Assembly (NCBI GenBank): GCA_943735955.1
Contig: OX030960.1
Location: 2,425,402 to 2,489,401, forward strand
DNA from: Piscicola geometra
Taxonomy: Eukaryota; Annelida; Clitellata; Hirudinida; Piscicolidae
Direction of reading: 5' to 3'
DNA: 64,000 bases
In this document: piece by piece, positions 11,573 through 23,744 of the stretch
Position numbering within the stretch: the stretch's first letter is position 1
Layout: the number at the start of each line of letters is the position of its first letter
Made by a program: the position numbers and the translations under genes
The notes under the pieces: model-generated
The model's input: only the letters and a program-made list of their open reading frames with translations
Databases searched by the model: none
Told to the model about the DNA's origin: nothing

Positions 11573-11651
11573 GCCTTTCCAAAGCATAATTGGATGCTCA
11601 ATTAAATCATTAGTTTGGTTAATTACTTATTTAATTGGGTTATTTAATTAA

Positions 11652-11834
11652 TCGGTGAGGTTGGATTATTGAGGTTGATTGTGTGTTTATATATCTATTT
11701 TAATTTATATATATACATATATTGGTAATGGTCTAAAAACCGTTTTATTTAACAAATTTATTTGAAGAGCGCCTTTGTTCACTTAGTAAAGGGCGCTATA
11801 CAAATCATTAGTGATTGATTGATTGATTGATAAT
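11652..11834 (+). mobile_element. Short interspersed repeat ending in (TGAT)n
   Basis: About 180 bp starting near GTGAGGTTGGATTATTGA and ending GGGCGCTATACAAATC followed by TGATTGATTGAT. A second copy in the same orientation lies at 61747-61916. The short-tandem tail at the 3' end suggests a SINE or a 5'-truncated LINE tail. It lies about 80 bases after the protease homologue stop codon. Confidence 0.65.
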
Positions 11835-12270
11835 CGATTTTATTTGGAATCGAATCGTAATTTTTGACTTCTTGGTTTTAAATAAAAGCAGTTATAAATG
11901 GAAATTTGATTTTATATATATATATCTTTTTTTTTTTATTTTCATTATTTATTTTTAACTTTTTAAAATTGTGATCATCAAAGTCAATAAGTGTAATAAA
12001 ATTATATAGGTGAATGAAAATAGTTTAATTATGACTTAAAAATTAATAAATAAACCAACTTGTAAATTTAATAATAGCAAATAAACGAAATTAAAAAATA
12101 GTTGTTAGTAACATTTTATAAAGTTTGATAATTTATTATATAAGGTTTTTTTATTCGACGGCATAACATTCCTCCACTGTTCAGTTACTGTACTACAGTA
12201 CAATAAAATAATTTACTGTATTGTATTGTTCTTTATTTCACAGTTCTTTAGTGTTTAGTTCTAGTAATCA
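11835..12270. other. AT-rich spacer
   Basis: No gene or recognisable repeat seen; strongly AT-rich. Confidence 0.5.
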
Positions 12271-12455
12271 GGAGCGACGATCTGCTGCAAATCTTGGGGG
12301 TGTCCTACCTAGCATGGACGATCCTGGGGATCCTGGGGTCCAGACCCCCCTTACCCCCACTAAAAAAACATTTTTTAACTTCTGTTTCAAACGAATATTT
12401 AAGTGAGCAATGAATAGTTTGTTTTAGACAACTATAACTACACATACTCACAATT
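12271..12455 (-). mobile_element. hAT-related terminal remnant
   Basis: Contains CAGGAGCGACGATC and a G-rich GATCCTGGGGATCCTGGGG block like the hAT ends at 4122. Bases 12418-12453 are the reverse complement of 4222-4259 within that element. Probably a decayed internal-deletion derivative; no target duplication identified. Confidence 0.5.
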
Positions 12456-12947
12456 AGACCTGTGAGTCGACTTGAATAAGTCGACTCCGAATTTACTTGA
12501 CTTATCGGAGTCGAATTTAGTTAGCGCAAACGTAGAATTTTATTGGTGAAGTCACTTTAAAATCAAGTCGACTTAAAAATGTATAACTTATGTGAATTCA
12601 AATATTTATAAAAAATTCTAATACAGTTTAAAATCTTTTATAAATAATTTATTTTTTAAGGTCGTAAATAGCACTGAAAAACACATAATTTGCTGTCAAA
12701 GGTTTTTTGATGGATTAGTATAATTTTATAGTGCTGAATTCAAAAATGATATTTTTTTTCAATCAGGTCAACTTTTTTATCTATGGTCACGTGACCGTTT
12801 TTTTTTATTCTCCATATATAAAGACTATTTAATGTTGTTTTTTAGCAATTGTTTATATTTCTGAAATTCAAATATGTTATTTTTATTTAGTTATTGAAAG
12901 TTTATTTGAATTTTAAGTAAATATATTTTCTATATTCATTAGATTAA

Positions 12948-13805
12948 ATGAAAAAAGCTAGAGGCATTGCCAAAACAACCCAGACTTTTTTTTATATATG
13001 CGTTGAGTATAGTCTACTTTCTAACAGAAATCCAGTGACTAATTTCATAAAGATGGCTTACCACAGCTATTTTAAATTTAAGCTTGGTGACCAAGATAAA
13101 AATTGGGGTTCACACATGGTGTGCAAGACATGCACAGAGAATCTGCGTTGTTGTGCATGTGGGATAGTCGAGACAGAGTTCACCATTACACAGAAAGACT
13201 GGCCAATACGAGAAGAATTAGTACCATGAAAAATGAAAAATATCATAAATAATCCCCTTATTGATCGTGAAAAAATACTTTTCCCACCACTTCATATAAA
13301 ACTGGGTTTGATAAAACAGTTTACTAGAGCTCTGGACAAAGATGACTTTGCATACTTGTACCATGCTTTCTCAGGGTTGTCCAATGAAAAATTGAAAGCT
13401 GGTATTTTTGATGGTCCACAACTGCGTTAACTCATCAAAGATTTCGAATTTGAAAATTCCATGAATGAAGTAGAATGTGAGGCATGGAAAACATTTGTTT
13501 TAGTATTGAAACATTTTCTTGGAAATTATAAGGCCAGCAATCATTCAGAACTTATTTAGAATATGCTAAATGCTTTCCAGAAACTTGGATGCAATATGAG
13601 CATCAAAATGCATTACCTGTTTTCTCACTTTGAAAGGTTTCCTGTGAATCGGGGATCGATTAGTGACTAACAGGGAGAGAGATTTCATCAAGATATGAAG
13701 GAAATGGAAACTAGGTATCAAGGACGCTGGGATGCAGTTATGATGGCTGATTATTGCTGGACACTGAAAAGAGATGTCTACAAAGAGCACTCTAGAAGTT
13801 GCAAA
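12948..13805 (+). pseudogene. Widespread invertebrate repeat-family protein, degenerate
   Basis: Broken frames spell one protein: KLGDQDKNWGSHMVCKTC and CCACGIVE first (a Cys pair region), then DREKILFPPLHIKLGLIKQF, GPQLR, WKTFVLVLKHFLGN, CNMSIKMHYLFSHFERFP and finally RYQGRWDAVMMADYCWTLKR. I recognise this arrangement from uncharacterised multi-copy proteins of many invertebrates and from memory regard it as transposon-like, but I cannot name the family. Stops after GPQLR (about 13429) and near 13558 and 13669, plus a missing central section, show it is dead. Confidence 0.6.
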
Positions 13806-14280
13806 AAAAGAAAATGTATGCCTTGTTGATTTAATAAAAACTCGAAATCCTTTTTTATGTTATTTTTTACTTATACTTACCATTTTAAAAAATAATGAAT
13901 TTGAAGTTTTAAATGTTAAATTTAAGTTGTATTAGAAATAATTTTTTTCATATAAAACAGACTCTAAAAAAATAGTAATTAAAAATGTGAAAAAACCGCA
14001 AGAAATGTCAGAAAGATTTAATTAAAAATTTCAATTTTAAAAATTAAAATAGCTGAAATCATTTTTGAAATCAGCACCTAAAATTCTGTATAAATCAGTT
14101 TAAAAAGTTCAGACAGCAGAGAAAAAATGTTTATGTTGCCTTGTGTTATGGCTAACTAATCTCGTTTCAAACACCGTTTTCCATGTTTAATATTCAATTC
14201 TTAATGTTCAAATGTTTAATGTTTAAATTTTTAATGGTCAGATTTCATTTTACTGTTCGAATTCTTAATATTTATATTTA

Positions 14281-14530
14281 GCTAAAAAGATCAACTGGTA
14301 TCGCTTGAAAAGTATTCTATGCGTAATCGCCCATTCATTCTACTACCGATTATGAAAAATAAAGTGGAAAATGGACGATTCAGTGCAGATGAAACTAAAA
14401 CAATGGATCCTTGAAGAAAGTCGCGATGAAAGCCGTGAGGATAAAGGCATGAGTGACGATGAAGAAACTATCAGCGAGATCGACACTGAAATGAGTGATG
14501 GCCAAGAAGAATATAATTAGTGATAAGGAT
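14281..14530 (+). repeat. Repeated acidic-tail exon, copy 1
   Basis: Begins CTAAAAAGATCAACTGG and includes an acidic coding segment (EESRDESREDKGMSDDEE, then SEIDTEMSDGQEEYN and a stop). Nearly the same sequence occurs at 45505-45750 and, split by an insertion, at 57848-58525. In the latter two it follows a CTTCTTTTAG splice-acceptor-like stretch, so it may be the last exon of an unidentified dispersed gene. Confidence 0.6.
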
Positions 14531-16260
14531 CATCATATCAAATAGTGTATTCCAAGTCAAGGGCATACAGATTACCATGCCTATGAAGCTTTCCAGTTGC
14601 TCAAACAAGGAAACCGAAGTGAGTCATTATGAAAAGTGGAAAAAATCGGTGTTCTTATTATTTCTGGTATTCATAAACGATTCAATCACTCAAATTTTGT
14701 ATTAATTTTGGTCAAGAACCCGGGTTGTTGTTATGTCTTCAGTACAATTAAATTTGTAAATTTTATTGAAACAAATAATCAAATTTTCATTTCATTTACT
14801 ATCAAATATACTGCTTTAATCAGTTCATATGGACACAGATAAGTGCAAAACTATTTTTGAACACTTTTTATTCCGGTAAAACCAACTATCGCCAAATAAT
14901 GGTGAAATTAAGAGTACATTCTTGTGTAGGTAGTTTAGAAAATTAAACACGTTGTTCAACAATGCATGCCATCAAAAGAAATAAACTCACTGATTCCTAA
15001 AATCACATCACATGCAAGCCCCTTACAAAGATCTTAATCGAGAGAAATACATTTAATTTCATTATAATGTTATAGGTTAGGTTAACAAATAAGCTGATTC
15101 GTAGGTAACAGTATAATGCAGTTTACATGAGTAGTGAGAAGATAAGTTGGCGAAAGTCACTGCTGTCCAAGATAAGTTGAGGTAGATTGTACATTGAACA
15201 AGTAAAATTCGTTTGTCGAGTCAACGACGACCACTGGGTTTGGCTCTTCTTTTCATCGGTTATCCTGTTTTTCTCGCATGTTTTGATAGTAGTAATGACG
15301 ACTTGGAGTCGCGTCTTCAAATGGTGATAGCATAAGTCTGATGATGTAACAGCAGCACAAGGAGAAACTTGTACATTTATGTCTAAATGTGGAAACATAG
15401 CATGGCGAAGTAATCTTGTGTATCCAATTGCAGTAAGGCATGGGAACAGAATATCATGCATGTAATACGAGGTATAAATCAATTTGCTTTGTGAAATGTT
15501 GACACTCCAAGACATAGTTTTGCGTTTTGTAAAAGTTAAACAAATACTTAATTATCAATTTAATTAATCAGGTCTAAGAGTTAAAATAAGGGAAAGTGTT
15601 TTCAATGCATTATTGTTAAATACCAAAAATGTTCAAGCCATTTAACAATACGCTTCAGTTAAAAGGTTGCAATAATAAAAGTCTTAAAACCTCAAAGATG
15701 GATTTAATTATGTTTTAAAGGAAAGTAGTTTCGATTCATTAAAGGAAGTCAGCAAGAATGAGTTTATACAGCCTAGCAAAAGACAAAGAATACAAAATAC
15801 AAGTTTGAATGATTCAATTGTAATGAGTTCTCTTGATTACGATGAGACATTTTGAACAAAAATTAAACAATTTTTTATTTGTTTACTGGACGATGTAATA
15901 GAGGAACTGCAAACATGAATTAACGATAAAGCAGTAACAGCACTTATTCTTTCATCAAATTAATTTTGATCAACAAGAATTTAACCGTTTATTCACATGT
16001 CAGAGAAAGAAGTAAAAAAAACAATTAGCAGAATCCATAAATATTGTGAAAAAAGATTTAACGAAAGGCATTACTTTTCAAACCTTAACAAACAATAAAT
16101 TGAAATCAAAGATGCATTTCAATCAAAATATATTATTTAGTTCATTGATATTACTATAGAAAAATCAACTTCAACATGTGGAAATTCATTTCCGACAGTG
16201 AATAGAATTATCGTTCTGCATACACGTCACATAACAAGAAAACTCAAACAGCATCACCAT
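14531..16260. other. Unassigned region with decayed coding-like stretches
   Basis: No intact gene. 14531-15070 continues the dispersed repeat seen at 45750-46280. From about 15715 to 16200 one frame is coding-like but full of stops (FDSLKEVSKNEFIQPSKR, then VMSSLDYDETF). I cannot assign a family. Confidence 0.4.
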
Positions 16261-16270
16261 CAAATATAAA

Positions 16271-16445
16271 TTTAAAACACTCAACCGCAAATTTCTTTCA
16301 CACTTCACATCAATCATCCAATCATCATATTGTCGTCTTAAAGCAATCAAACACGTACAAATACTTAAAATCAAAGATACATTTAAAACACTCGAAAGCA
16401 AATTCGTTCACACTTCACATCAATCATCCAATTATCACACTATCA
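16271..16445 (+). repeat. Two-copy direct repeat, period about 110 bp
   Basis: TTAAAACACTC followed by CACACTTCACATCAATCATC occurs near 16271 and again near 16383 with few differences. Function unknown. Confidence 0.7.
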
Positions 16446-16559
16446 TCAGGGCCTGGAACGAATATAGAAGTTGTAACGTGCGCAAGTTTAGGTATGTCTA
16501 CCTATGCACGTGAAGACGGGAATCGGCAAACGAAAAAAAAACCACTGGATGGTCAACGG

Positions 16560-17965
16560 TCAAAAAGGCGATTTTCAGCAAAGCGTTGTGGAACGCTAAG
16601 GGCATGACGAGACACGAAGAACATCATGGTCATCCATTGCACCCGTATCCATCTCCAGCCGTCTCGACTAGGCACATGGAATGTTCGGATACTCCTGGTC
16701 AAAGATGATGTAGACCAACCACATACCCACGTTCTCTGGATCATACCGCCTTCTCAGCGTAGCTCTTGGAGAAGTTGGCTGAACACTCCGACAAAGTCCT
16801 GAATCGCCCTTCTACAATCATCGTCGAAGCCATCAATCGTCTTTCCAAAGTACCCACTAACGAAGCACTGGATGATCCTCGAAACTTGCACGAGACCCAG
16901 ATAGCAATTCATCTTCATTCCAGTTGCAAAGCAGCTTGTTCAGACGCTATACCAGCTGAGGTCTACAAGGAGGGTCCTTACTGACTGAAAAACTTCACCA
17001 GTTGTTATAATGATGTGGATAAAATAGTCGATTTCGCAGGAATTCAAAGATGCTTCCATAACACACTTCTACAAGCGTAAAGTAAGTAGACAAGCCTGTG
17101 ACAATCATAGAGGTATATCACAGCTTTCTATTGCAGAAAAAATATTTGCAAGAATCCTGCTCAACCGCCTCACAGTCCACTTTGACCAAGATCTCTTACA
17201 TGAAAGTCAGCGTGGTTTCCAAAAAAACGAGAAACCATCGACATGTGGCAGGTTGTCCAAGGAAATTTAACGTCTTGGTGCAAAAAATCCACGGACAGTG
17301 GAGAATTATTTGATCCTTTTCTAGTTGCAAACAGGCTCAAACAAGGCTGCGTCTAGCACCAACTGTGTTAAGCGATGCTGACTGATGCCTTCAGAGATGA
17401 GTTGGTTGTTATCAATCTGAAGTACCGCACAGATGACAACAAGTTCAACTTTCGGAGGCTCCAGGCAAAAACAAAAGTTACGACAGACATCACCAGAGAC
17501 CTGCTGTTTGCGGATGACTGTGCTCTCAACGCTGTTTTAGAAGCCGACATACAACGCAGCGTTAACCTGTTCTCCAACGCCTGCTAACTTAGATCAGACG
17601 ATCAGCCCAAAGAAGATTGAAGACCTTTATCAGCCAGCACCTGGAAAGGCTTACGTTAAGCTCAACATTAAGGTCAATGACAAAAGGCTCAACACAGTGG
17701 ACCGGTTTACCTACCTAACCAATACACTATCTCAGAGTGTCACTATTGAAAGTAAACGTCAGGATTGCTAGAACAAGTTCTATCTTTGACAGGATGTCCC
17801 AGAAAGGCATCACCACCAAGACCAAGCTAAAAGTGTACAGAACCTTGGTGCTCCCCACACTGCTATATGCATGTGAAACGTGGATTATGTATCAACACCA
17901 TCGTTGGAAGTTGAACTTCTTTTACACAAGACTCAGGAAGACTATCGGCATCAAAACTGACCAAT
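16560..17965 (+). pseudogene. LINE (EN/RT non-LTR retrotransposon) remnant
   Basis: An endonuclease start is readable near 16665 (RLGTWNVRIL). After an internal deletion the reverse transcriptase begins with LNRPSTI and SDAIPAEVYKEG (16790-16975), followed by a broken fingers/palm region. Around 17375-17580 LTDAFRDELV, FRRLQAKTKV and LLFADDCALN give the thumb side of motif B and the FADD active-site motif, and 17810-17960 gives KLKVYRTLVLPTLLYACETW. Frames change repeatedly. The type is the craniofacial-development-protein-2-like LINE common in animals. Confidence 0.75.
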
Positions 17966-18010
17966 CTTTCTTCTTCTCTAACGGTAAAATCTTCTTTACT
18001 CCCAAACTTT

Positions 18011-18040
18011 GACTGGTGTGCTAGAATAGAAACACCAGTC
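18011..18040. repeat. Perfect 9-bp inverted repeat (hairpin)
   Basis: GACTGGTGT at 18011-18019 and ACACCAGTC at 18032-18040 are exact reverse complements with a 12-base loop. It sits between the LINE remnant and a PLE leader fragment and could be a transcript-end hairpin or chance. Confidence 0.5.
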
Positions 18041-18089
18041 GTTTAAATTATAATAAAATAAAATAAAAACTTAAAGCAAAAAAAACCAA

Positions 18090-18235
18090 CATAACCCCCT
18101 CAGTAGTGGTATTTAGAAGAAGAGGAACTAAAGTAAACACCCGAATCAATTCCGAAAACATAAGCCGGAACGATTTCCGTGACTCGAAAGAGTTCACACA
18201 CCTCAACCTAACCCTAACCCTAATAAATGCCAATG
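18090..18235 (+). mobile_element. PLE-A-like leader fragment with telomeric repeat
   Basis: Diverged copy of the leader at 26001-26130: GAAGAGGAACTAAAGTAAAC and ACATAAGCCGGAA, then ending in CCTAACCCTAACCCTAA (18207-18223), a short telomere-type tract. No ORF follows. Confidence 0.55.
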
Positions 18236-18519
18236 TTTCAGATAATATGAAACTAACTAGTAAATTAGAGTATATAAGTGGCCTGATCGTGGTGAGAGAT
18301 CCAGAGATTAGCTAAGTTAGTTATAAACCAGCTATAAATAGCTATAAACCAGTTATTCGGAAAACTATATATACAGCAATTTTATTGAATATACCTGTAA
18401 GAAGCATAGCGTCAATTTTTAATCATTTTACTAATACAATTTTTGGTATGCGTTTAAGTAACTTACCACACTATAGCAATATATCTAGGATGACCCATGA
18501 GGTAGGCGTGCTTGCTCTG

Positions 18520-18880
18520 ATTGTTTGGTGAGCATATGTATCATTGCGATACAGATACCGATGCTCACGATGCCCCTACTGTAGGCAAGCACATAATGTT
18601 TATCTATTAATGAAAATAAAAATATTTCTTTATCTGTAGGCAGACTTGCTGATGGGGCAGCATCTGATAATGCTGACAAAATCAGTGCATCCTTAACGGA
18701 AGCTGCCGAGATTTATGCTCATAATTTCAAACTGGAAGTGGCCCAAGTGCGATCTCGCTTTCTTTCAAAAATCGGGTTCATCAGCTTTTAGTTGATGAGC
18801 TGCAGATTGATTTACTGCACCTTTCATGCAATGTGCATCCTTTAGATGCTATTGCCGATTGAAATGAGGTTGATATTGAT
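18520..18880 (+). pseudogene. Family U fragment (uncharacterised), copy 1
   Basis: Frames read ADGASDNADKISASLTEAAE, then LLVDELQIDLLHLSCNVHPL and DAIAD. The same residues occur at 24060 (decayed) and 56280-56480. Bases 18530-18600 hold an inverted GTGAGCAT / ATGCTCAC pair that is partly kept at 56193. Function unknown; the piece lacks the downstream exons. Confidence 0.55.
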
Positions 18881-18982
18881 TTATAAATGTTTTTGAATAA
18901 TTCTTTCTTTCTCTGAAAGATTTCTCAAATATTGGCCTAAAATTGGTACTGCGCCATTAATTTAAAACCTCTCCTTTTCCCG

Positions 18983-19057
18983 CTCGTTCTTACTCGTCTT
19001 GGCTTGAGAAAGGCATCAGCCGAAACCGGTCGCCACCCTATAGTCGATAAGAACGAG
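18983..19057 (+). other. Hammerhead-ribozyme-like fold, decayed
   Basis: CTCGTTCTTA (18983-18992) pairs perfectly with TAAGAACGAG (19048-19057). Inside, GGC-ATCA-GCC forms a small stem followed by GAAAC, and a GTC triplet (19043-19045) sits just before the closing strand, a layout resembling the minimal hammerheads of Penelope-like elements. The first catalytic box reads CTTGAGA instead of CTGATGA, so no activity is expected from this copy. Confidence 0.3.
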
Positions 19058-19059
19058 CA

Positions 19060-19579
19060 TTATCCTTTTAGCTCTATTCCTTCACACTCAACAGAATAGA
19101 CCTTTCAGCCGAAAGTCGAGCCACCGATTCGACCGACCTGACCCCATTAAACAGCAGACCAGCTCACCAACATCTTCCACCTCCCTCGAAAAGAGTCCGC
19201 ACCCTGTTTCAAGACCAGACCCATTACCCATCACACATTCCATACACCCACCAATACACACCGAGACATACTCCTGTCCACCTGACCACCATCAACACAC
19301 AACAAAATCAAAGACGCACTCTGCTACCACCCATCCACACCCACCATCACACACACACGCCATTACAGAACACACCACACAGACACAATTCATTCAACCA
19401 ACCCAGAACAAGATCATACAGCCCAAAACCACCTAAACCCACCAACTAAAAACCAGAAGACACAATCACAAATGATTTAGCTGAATCCTACACAATCTAC
19501 ATCTTCATAAAGACAACACGAAATAAATATAACTTCACCCAAGACAATCCCCTATCATACGAAAAGGGATTATCCACAA
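19060..19579 (+). other. C/A-rich, PLE-like noncoding or decayed ORF
   Basis: CA-rich, G-poor composition like the PLE regions at 25 and 55 kb; a frame from about 19090 to 19448 is open but contains no known motif. Probably a PLE 5' segment. Confidence 0.35.
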
Positions 19580-20215
19580 TTACTTCCATATTCAAACAAA
19601 AAAACGATAATACTATAAAAAACCTCACACAATACGCTTCAACAACTCCCTCATCACCACAATACTTCAGAACCTACACACCTACAACGAAAACAACAAA
19701 GAAATAATCATTCGCAAGACCAGCGATGAATATAAAAAAACACATTATCACACACCAGTAGAAAATTTAGATCCCTCATAGCACCCATCCTTAACCAAAT
19801 CATACAAGAAATTCGACAACACCCACCACCAGTTAACAGCAACCATACAGACCAAACCATCCCAAACACTACTCCAAACACAACCCTTACCAACACACCC
19901 AGACCCTCTACATCCAAGACAGTCACAAGCATCCCATGATCAACAGAGAGACCAACAACGAGCCATGAGCCATGACCAACAAAATCAAAGACGCACAAAA
20001 ACGATGATACTATAAAAAACCTCACAAGACAATTCCTTATAGACATTAGAACACACACAATGTTCTCCAACATTTCCCTCATCACCAAAATACTCCAGAA
20101 CCTACACACATTCAACGAAAACAACAAAGAAAATCATTCGCAAGACCAGCGATGAAAATAAAAACACACATCATCACACACCAGTAGAAAATTTAGATCT
20201 CTCATAGCACCCATA
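19580..20215 (+). repeat. Direct duplication of a roughly 200-bp CA-rich segment
   Basis: The segment from AAAACGATAATACTATAAAA through CATTCGCAAGACCAGCGATG to TTTAGATCCCTCATAGCACC (about 19600-19790) recurs at about 20000-20215 with scattered changes. Confidence 0.7.
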
Positions 20216-20389
20216 AAGTTGCACCCTAAGAGGCTCCACCTCTCCAAGAAAGATGTCAGCCGAAAATCAACACCTATCAGACCACCCATCAGGCCAAGAA
20301 CCAGGAGTTCATAGATCGGCTGGGGGAGCTGCAACATCTTCAGAACTGCTTTACTCACGTATGGTAAAAAGGAACACAAGAACACCGAT

Positions 20390-22591
20390 TGGTTCGAAGC
20401 GAATGCGGCAGATCTTGAGCCTGTTATTGACGCCAAGAGAAAGGCATTGATTGATTACAAACGCGACCCGAGTCAGTCCACCTTCGAAGTGTTGAAAGCT
20501 GCCCGAAGAAAAGCCCAGCAGACGGTTCGACGCTGCGCAAATGACTATTGGCTTCAACTGGCGAATAGCATCCAACAAGCGTCAGACGCTGGCAACGTAA
20601 GGAGCATATATGAAGGCATCAAAAAAACAACAGGCAAGTCAGCAAAGAAGACTGCACCCTTAAAGTCCAAATCAGGAGAGACCATCACAGACAAAGACAA
20701 GCAAATGGCAAGGTGGGTCGAACACTATCTGGAACTTTATTCTAAAGAAAACTCTGTGACTCAGATAGCACTGGACGCTATTGAAGACTTGCCAGTCTTG
20801 GAAGAGCTGGATGTCGAGCCGACCATGGACGAACTCAGTAAAGCTATTGATGCTTTAAAGAGTGGAAAAGCACCAGGAGACAATGGCATCCCACCAGAAA
20901 TAATCAAATAGGGTAAACCGTCTCTATTAGAACCACTTCACAAGCTCCTTTGCCTATGTTGGAGAGAAGGTAGAGTTCCACAGGACATGCACAATGCCAA
21001 GATTGTCACCCTGTATAAGAACAAGGGCGACCGCAGCGACTGCAACAACTACAGGGGCATCTCACTGCTTAGCGTCGTGGGTAAAGCTTTCGCACGCGTT
21101 GTCCTCAACCGTCTCCAAGTCCTTGCAAGTCGTGTGTATCCTGAATCGCAATGCGGCTTCAGATCAGGAAGATCCACAGTCGACATGATCTTCTCCGTGC
21201 GTCAACTCCAGGAAAAGTGCAGAGAACAGCGGATGCCGCTGTATATCGCCTTTATCGACCTAACTAAGGCATTCGACCTTGTAAGCAGGAACGGCCTTTT
21301 TCGGCTACTCAAGAAAATCGGCTGTCTACCTCGGCTACTCAACATTACAACTTCTTATCACGAAAACACGCAATGTGTGGTCAACTACGATGGGGAGACC
21401 TCAGAATCCTTCACAATCAAGAGTGGGGTCGAAAAGGGTTGTGTGCTAGCGCCTACCTTATTCGGTATCTTCTTCTCGATGCTGTTGAACTTTGCATTTG
21501 AAGAGTCTGCCTAAGGTGTCCATTTACACACCAGAAGTGACAAGGAACTGCTGAACATAGCACGCCTAAGAGCAAAGACAAAAATTCGCACTGTCCTCAT
21601 CAGAGACATGCTGTTCGCTGATGATGCGGTCCTGGTGACACACACTGAGGAACACCTTCAGGAGCTGATGAATCGCTTTGCTCAGGCTTGCAGGGAATTC
21701 GGTCTGACCATCAGTATCAAGAAAACCCACATCATGGGTCAAGACATTTCTGTTCCACCCTCAATCACAATCGACAATCAGGTGCTGGAGGCCACTGAAA
21801 AGTTCACATACTTGGGTTCCGTCATTGATAGCAGCCTATCCCTCGACATTGAGATTGATAAGAGGCACGCCAAAGCAGCCAGCGTCATGGCCAGATTGAG
21901 CAAACGTGTATGGACCAACAACCAACTGACACAAAACACCAAGCTCAAAGTGTACCAGGCATGCGTTCTCAGCACTCTGTTGTATGGCAGCGAAACCTGC
22001 ACCACCTATGCCAGGCAAGAAGATCGTCTCGAAAGCTTTCATCTTCGCTGTCACCGACGAATCCTTGGCATAAAATTGTAAGACAAAGTCACCAACACAG
22101 CCGTACTCAATCAAGCCAACTCACTCAGCATACACCTTCTTCTATGCCAAAGACGTTTACGCTGGCTGGGTCACGTGCGTAGAATGAAAGAAGGTCGCAT
22201 ACCCAAGAACAGCCTCTATGGCAAGCTGGCTACAGGACAACGTCCAGTTGGTCGCCCGCAACTACGCTTCAAAGACGTCTGCAAACGCGACTTCAAACTT
22301 ACGGGTATTGACCCTGGCAGATGGGAAGAGCTAGCCGATGACCGGAGGGGCTGGCGCCAGACTGTCCACAAAGGCATCAAAAAGGGCAAGGAAGAACGCA
22401 GACAACATCTGGAATCACGAAGGCAAAGAAGAAAAATGAGGCAGCAGAATCAGGCTTTCGATCCTCCATCCGACTTCACTTGCAGCCGCTGCAGCAGAGA
22501 CTGTCGATCCAGGATCGGTCTGCTGAGCCACTCTAGAAGCTGCCGTCAAAGAACACATCAGAGCGCTATCATCATCTCACGAGATGGATGA
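20390..22591 (+). pseudogene. LINE reverse transcriptase, nearly full length, three stops
   Basis: One reading frame runs through the RT and C-terminal region, broken only by TAG at 20909-20911, TAA at 21512-21514 and TAA at 22079-22081. Readable landmarks are KSGKAPGDNGIPPEIIK, NYRGISLLSVVGK, YPESQCGFRSGRST, FIDLTKAFDLVSR (motif A), a gap of one stop, LFADDAVLV (active-site FADD), FTYLGSVID, LLYGSETC and RRLRWLGHVRRM. At the end is a C-terminal Cys/His finger (FTCSRCSRDCRSR, with the last His and Cys close behind). The endonuclease half is missing upstream. It would prime reverse transcription at nicked target DNA, but is inactive. No frameshift was seen, so it died recently. Confidence 0.85.
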
Positions 22592-22889
22592 ATGCCAACA
22601 AAAAAAACCAGACGACGCTATCACCGACCTCCACAACTCACCCAAGACTGACGAAGGCTCCTTCATCAAGAAAGACCTAGACTTTTCATTCCCTCAGTCG
22701 GAAATATCCCACAACCCCTCCACAGCAACTTTCTTTGATGTCACCATTTTCCTCTCAAACAACAAGCTACAGACCAGAACCCACATCAAACCTACAAACT
22801 CCTTCATAAAAGCTTCAACCACCCACCACACATCTTCAAAAGCATCGTATCATCTTCCCTAATCCGCTTCCGCCGCCTCTCATCATCAG
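22592..22889 (+). pseudogene. PLE-B reverse transcriptase tail, first part
   Basis: FFDVTIFLSNNKLQTRTHIK then PTNSF, followed in shifted frames by HHPHIFKSI and LIRFRRLSSS. This is the end of the palm/thumb region of a Penelope-like RT. It is cut at about 22889 by a non-LTR insertion and resumes at 23745. Confidence 0.65.
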
Positions 22890-23744
22890 AAATTAAACAT
22901 GTGAGTTCCTGGTTTGCACTAAACATACTCACATTAAACAACACCACAACGCAAATGATAGTTTTTGGCCCTACCCAATTTTTAAATTACAAGGAACCAT
23001 ACAAAGTTAAACTAAATAACATCGACATCAAAGAAAATAAAACTGTTAAATTTTTGGGTGTTCATCTAGACCAGAAACTAAGTTTTAGAGAACATGTTAC
23101 CAGTGTTGTAAATAAACTAGCCAGATCAACTGGTTTGATCAACAAGATGAAGTTTTATCTTACCAAATGATCCCCAAACCTGTTGTTTCACTCGTTATGT
23201 ATGCCACATGTTACATACTGCAACATTGTCTGGGCTGGCACATATCAATCGATCACGAACCCTGTCAAACTAATGATGAAAAAAGCCATCAGGATTATCA
23301 CCATGTCAAAGATAAGGTCGCACACAAAGGAATTATTCACCACAACAAATAATCTTAATTTCACTTCAAATACTGTACGTATAATACATGTATATAATTG
23401 TAAGTATGCTAATTTATATTTAGTTTATCTATAAATTCTATATTCTGTTTTAAGATATAGATAATATCGTTACGTAGTTTTTATGAGCCGATATTAAAAA
23501 TTTTGCATGTGAGGATGTATTTAAGTGAACATGTTTCTGTCTTTTATGATTAAAATTGTTTTGCATTGAAATTATGTTACTATGGAATATTTTAATCTGT
23601 AGATATTGGCATTTTCTTATAATCATTTGAAACTTAGAACATTCATGTCAAGGTGACTGTGCTAGATGAGCAAATAAAAGATCGTTTCGTAAACGAGGAC
23701 TACTTTTTCACTTTTAAACTCCTAATTTATTAACCAAAAGGGGC
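22890..23744 (+). mobile_element. Jockey/CR1-like LINE, 5'-truncated, inside PLE-B
   Basis: VKFLGVHLDQKLSFREHV and, after one frameshift near 23170, CMPHVTYCNIVWAGTYQSI and KAIRIITMSK match the C-terminal RT region of Jockey/CR1-type non-LTR elements. About 300 bases of AT-rich 3' untranslated sequence follow. The surrounding PLE-B protein sequence resumes on the far side, so this is a nested insertion. Confidence 0.68.

Noticed and set aside
15123..15515. Minus-strand 130-residue ORF
   Set aside because: No recognisable motif, and the region shows signs of decayed repeat sequence on the plus strand.
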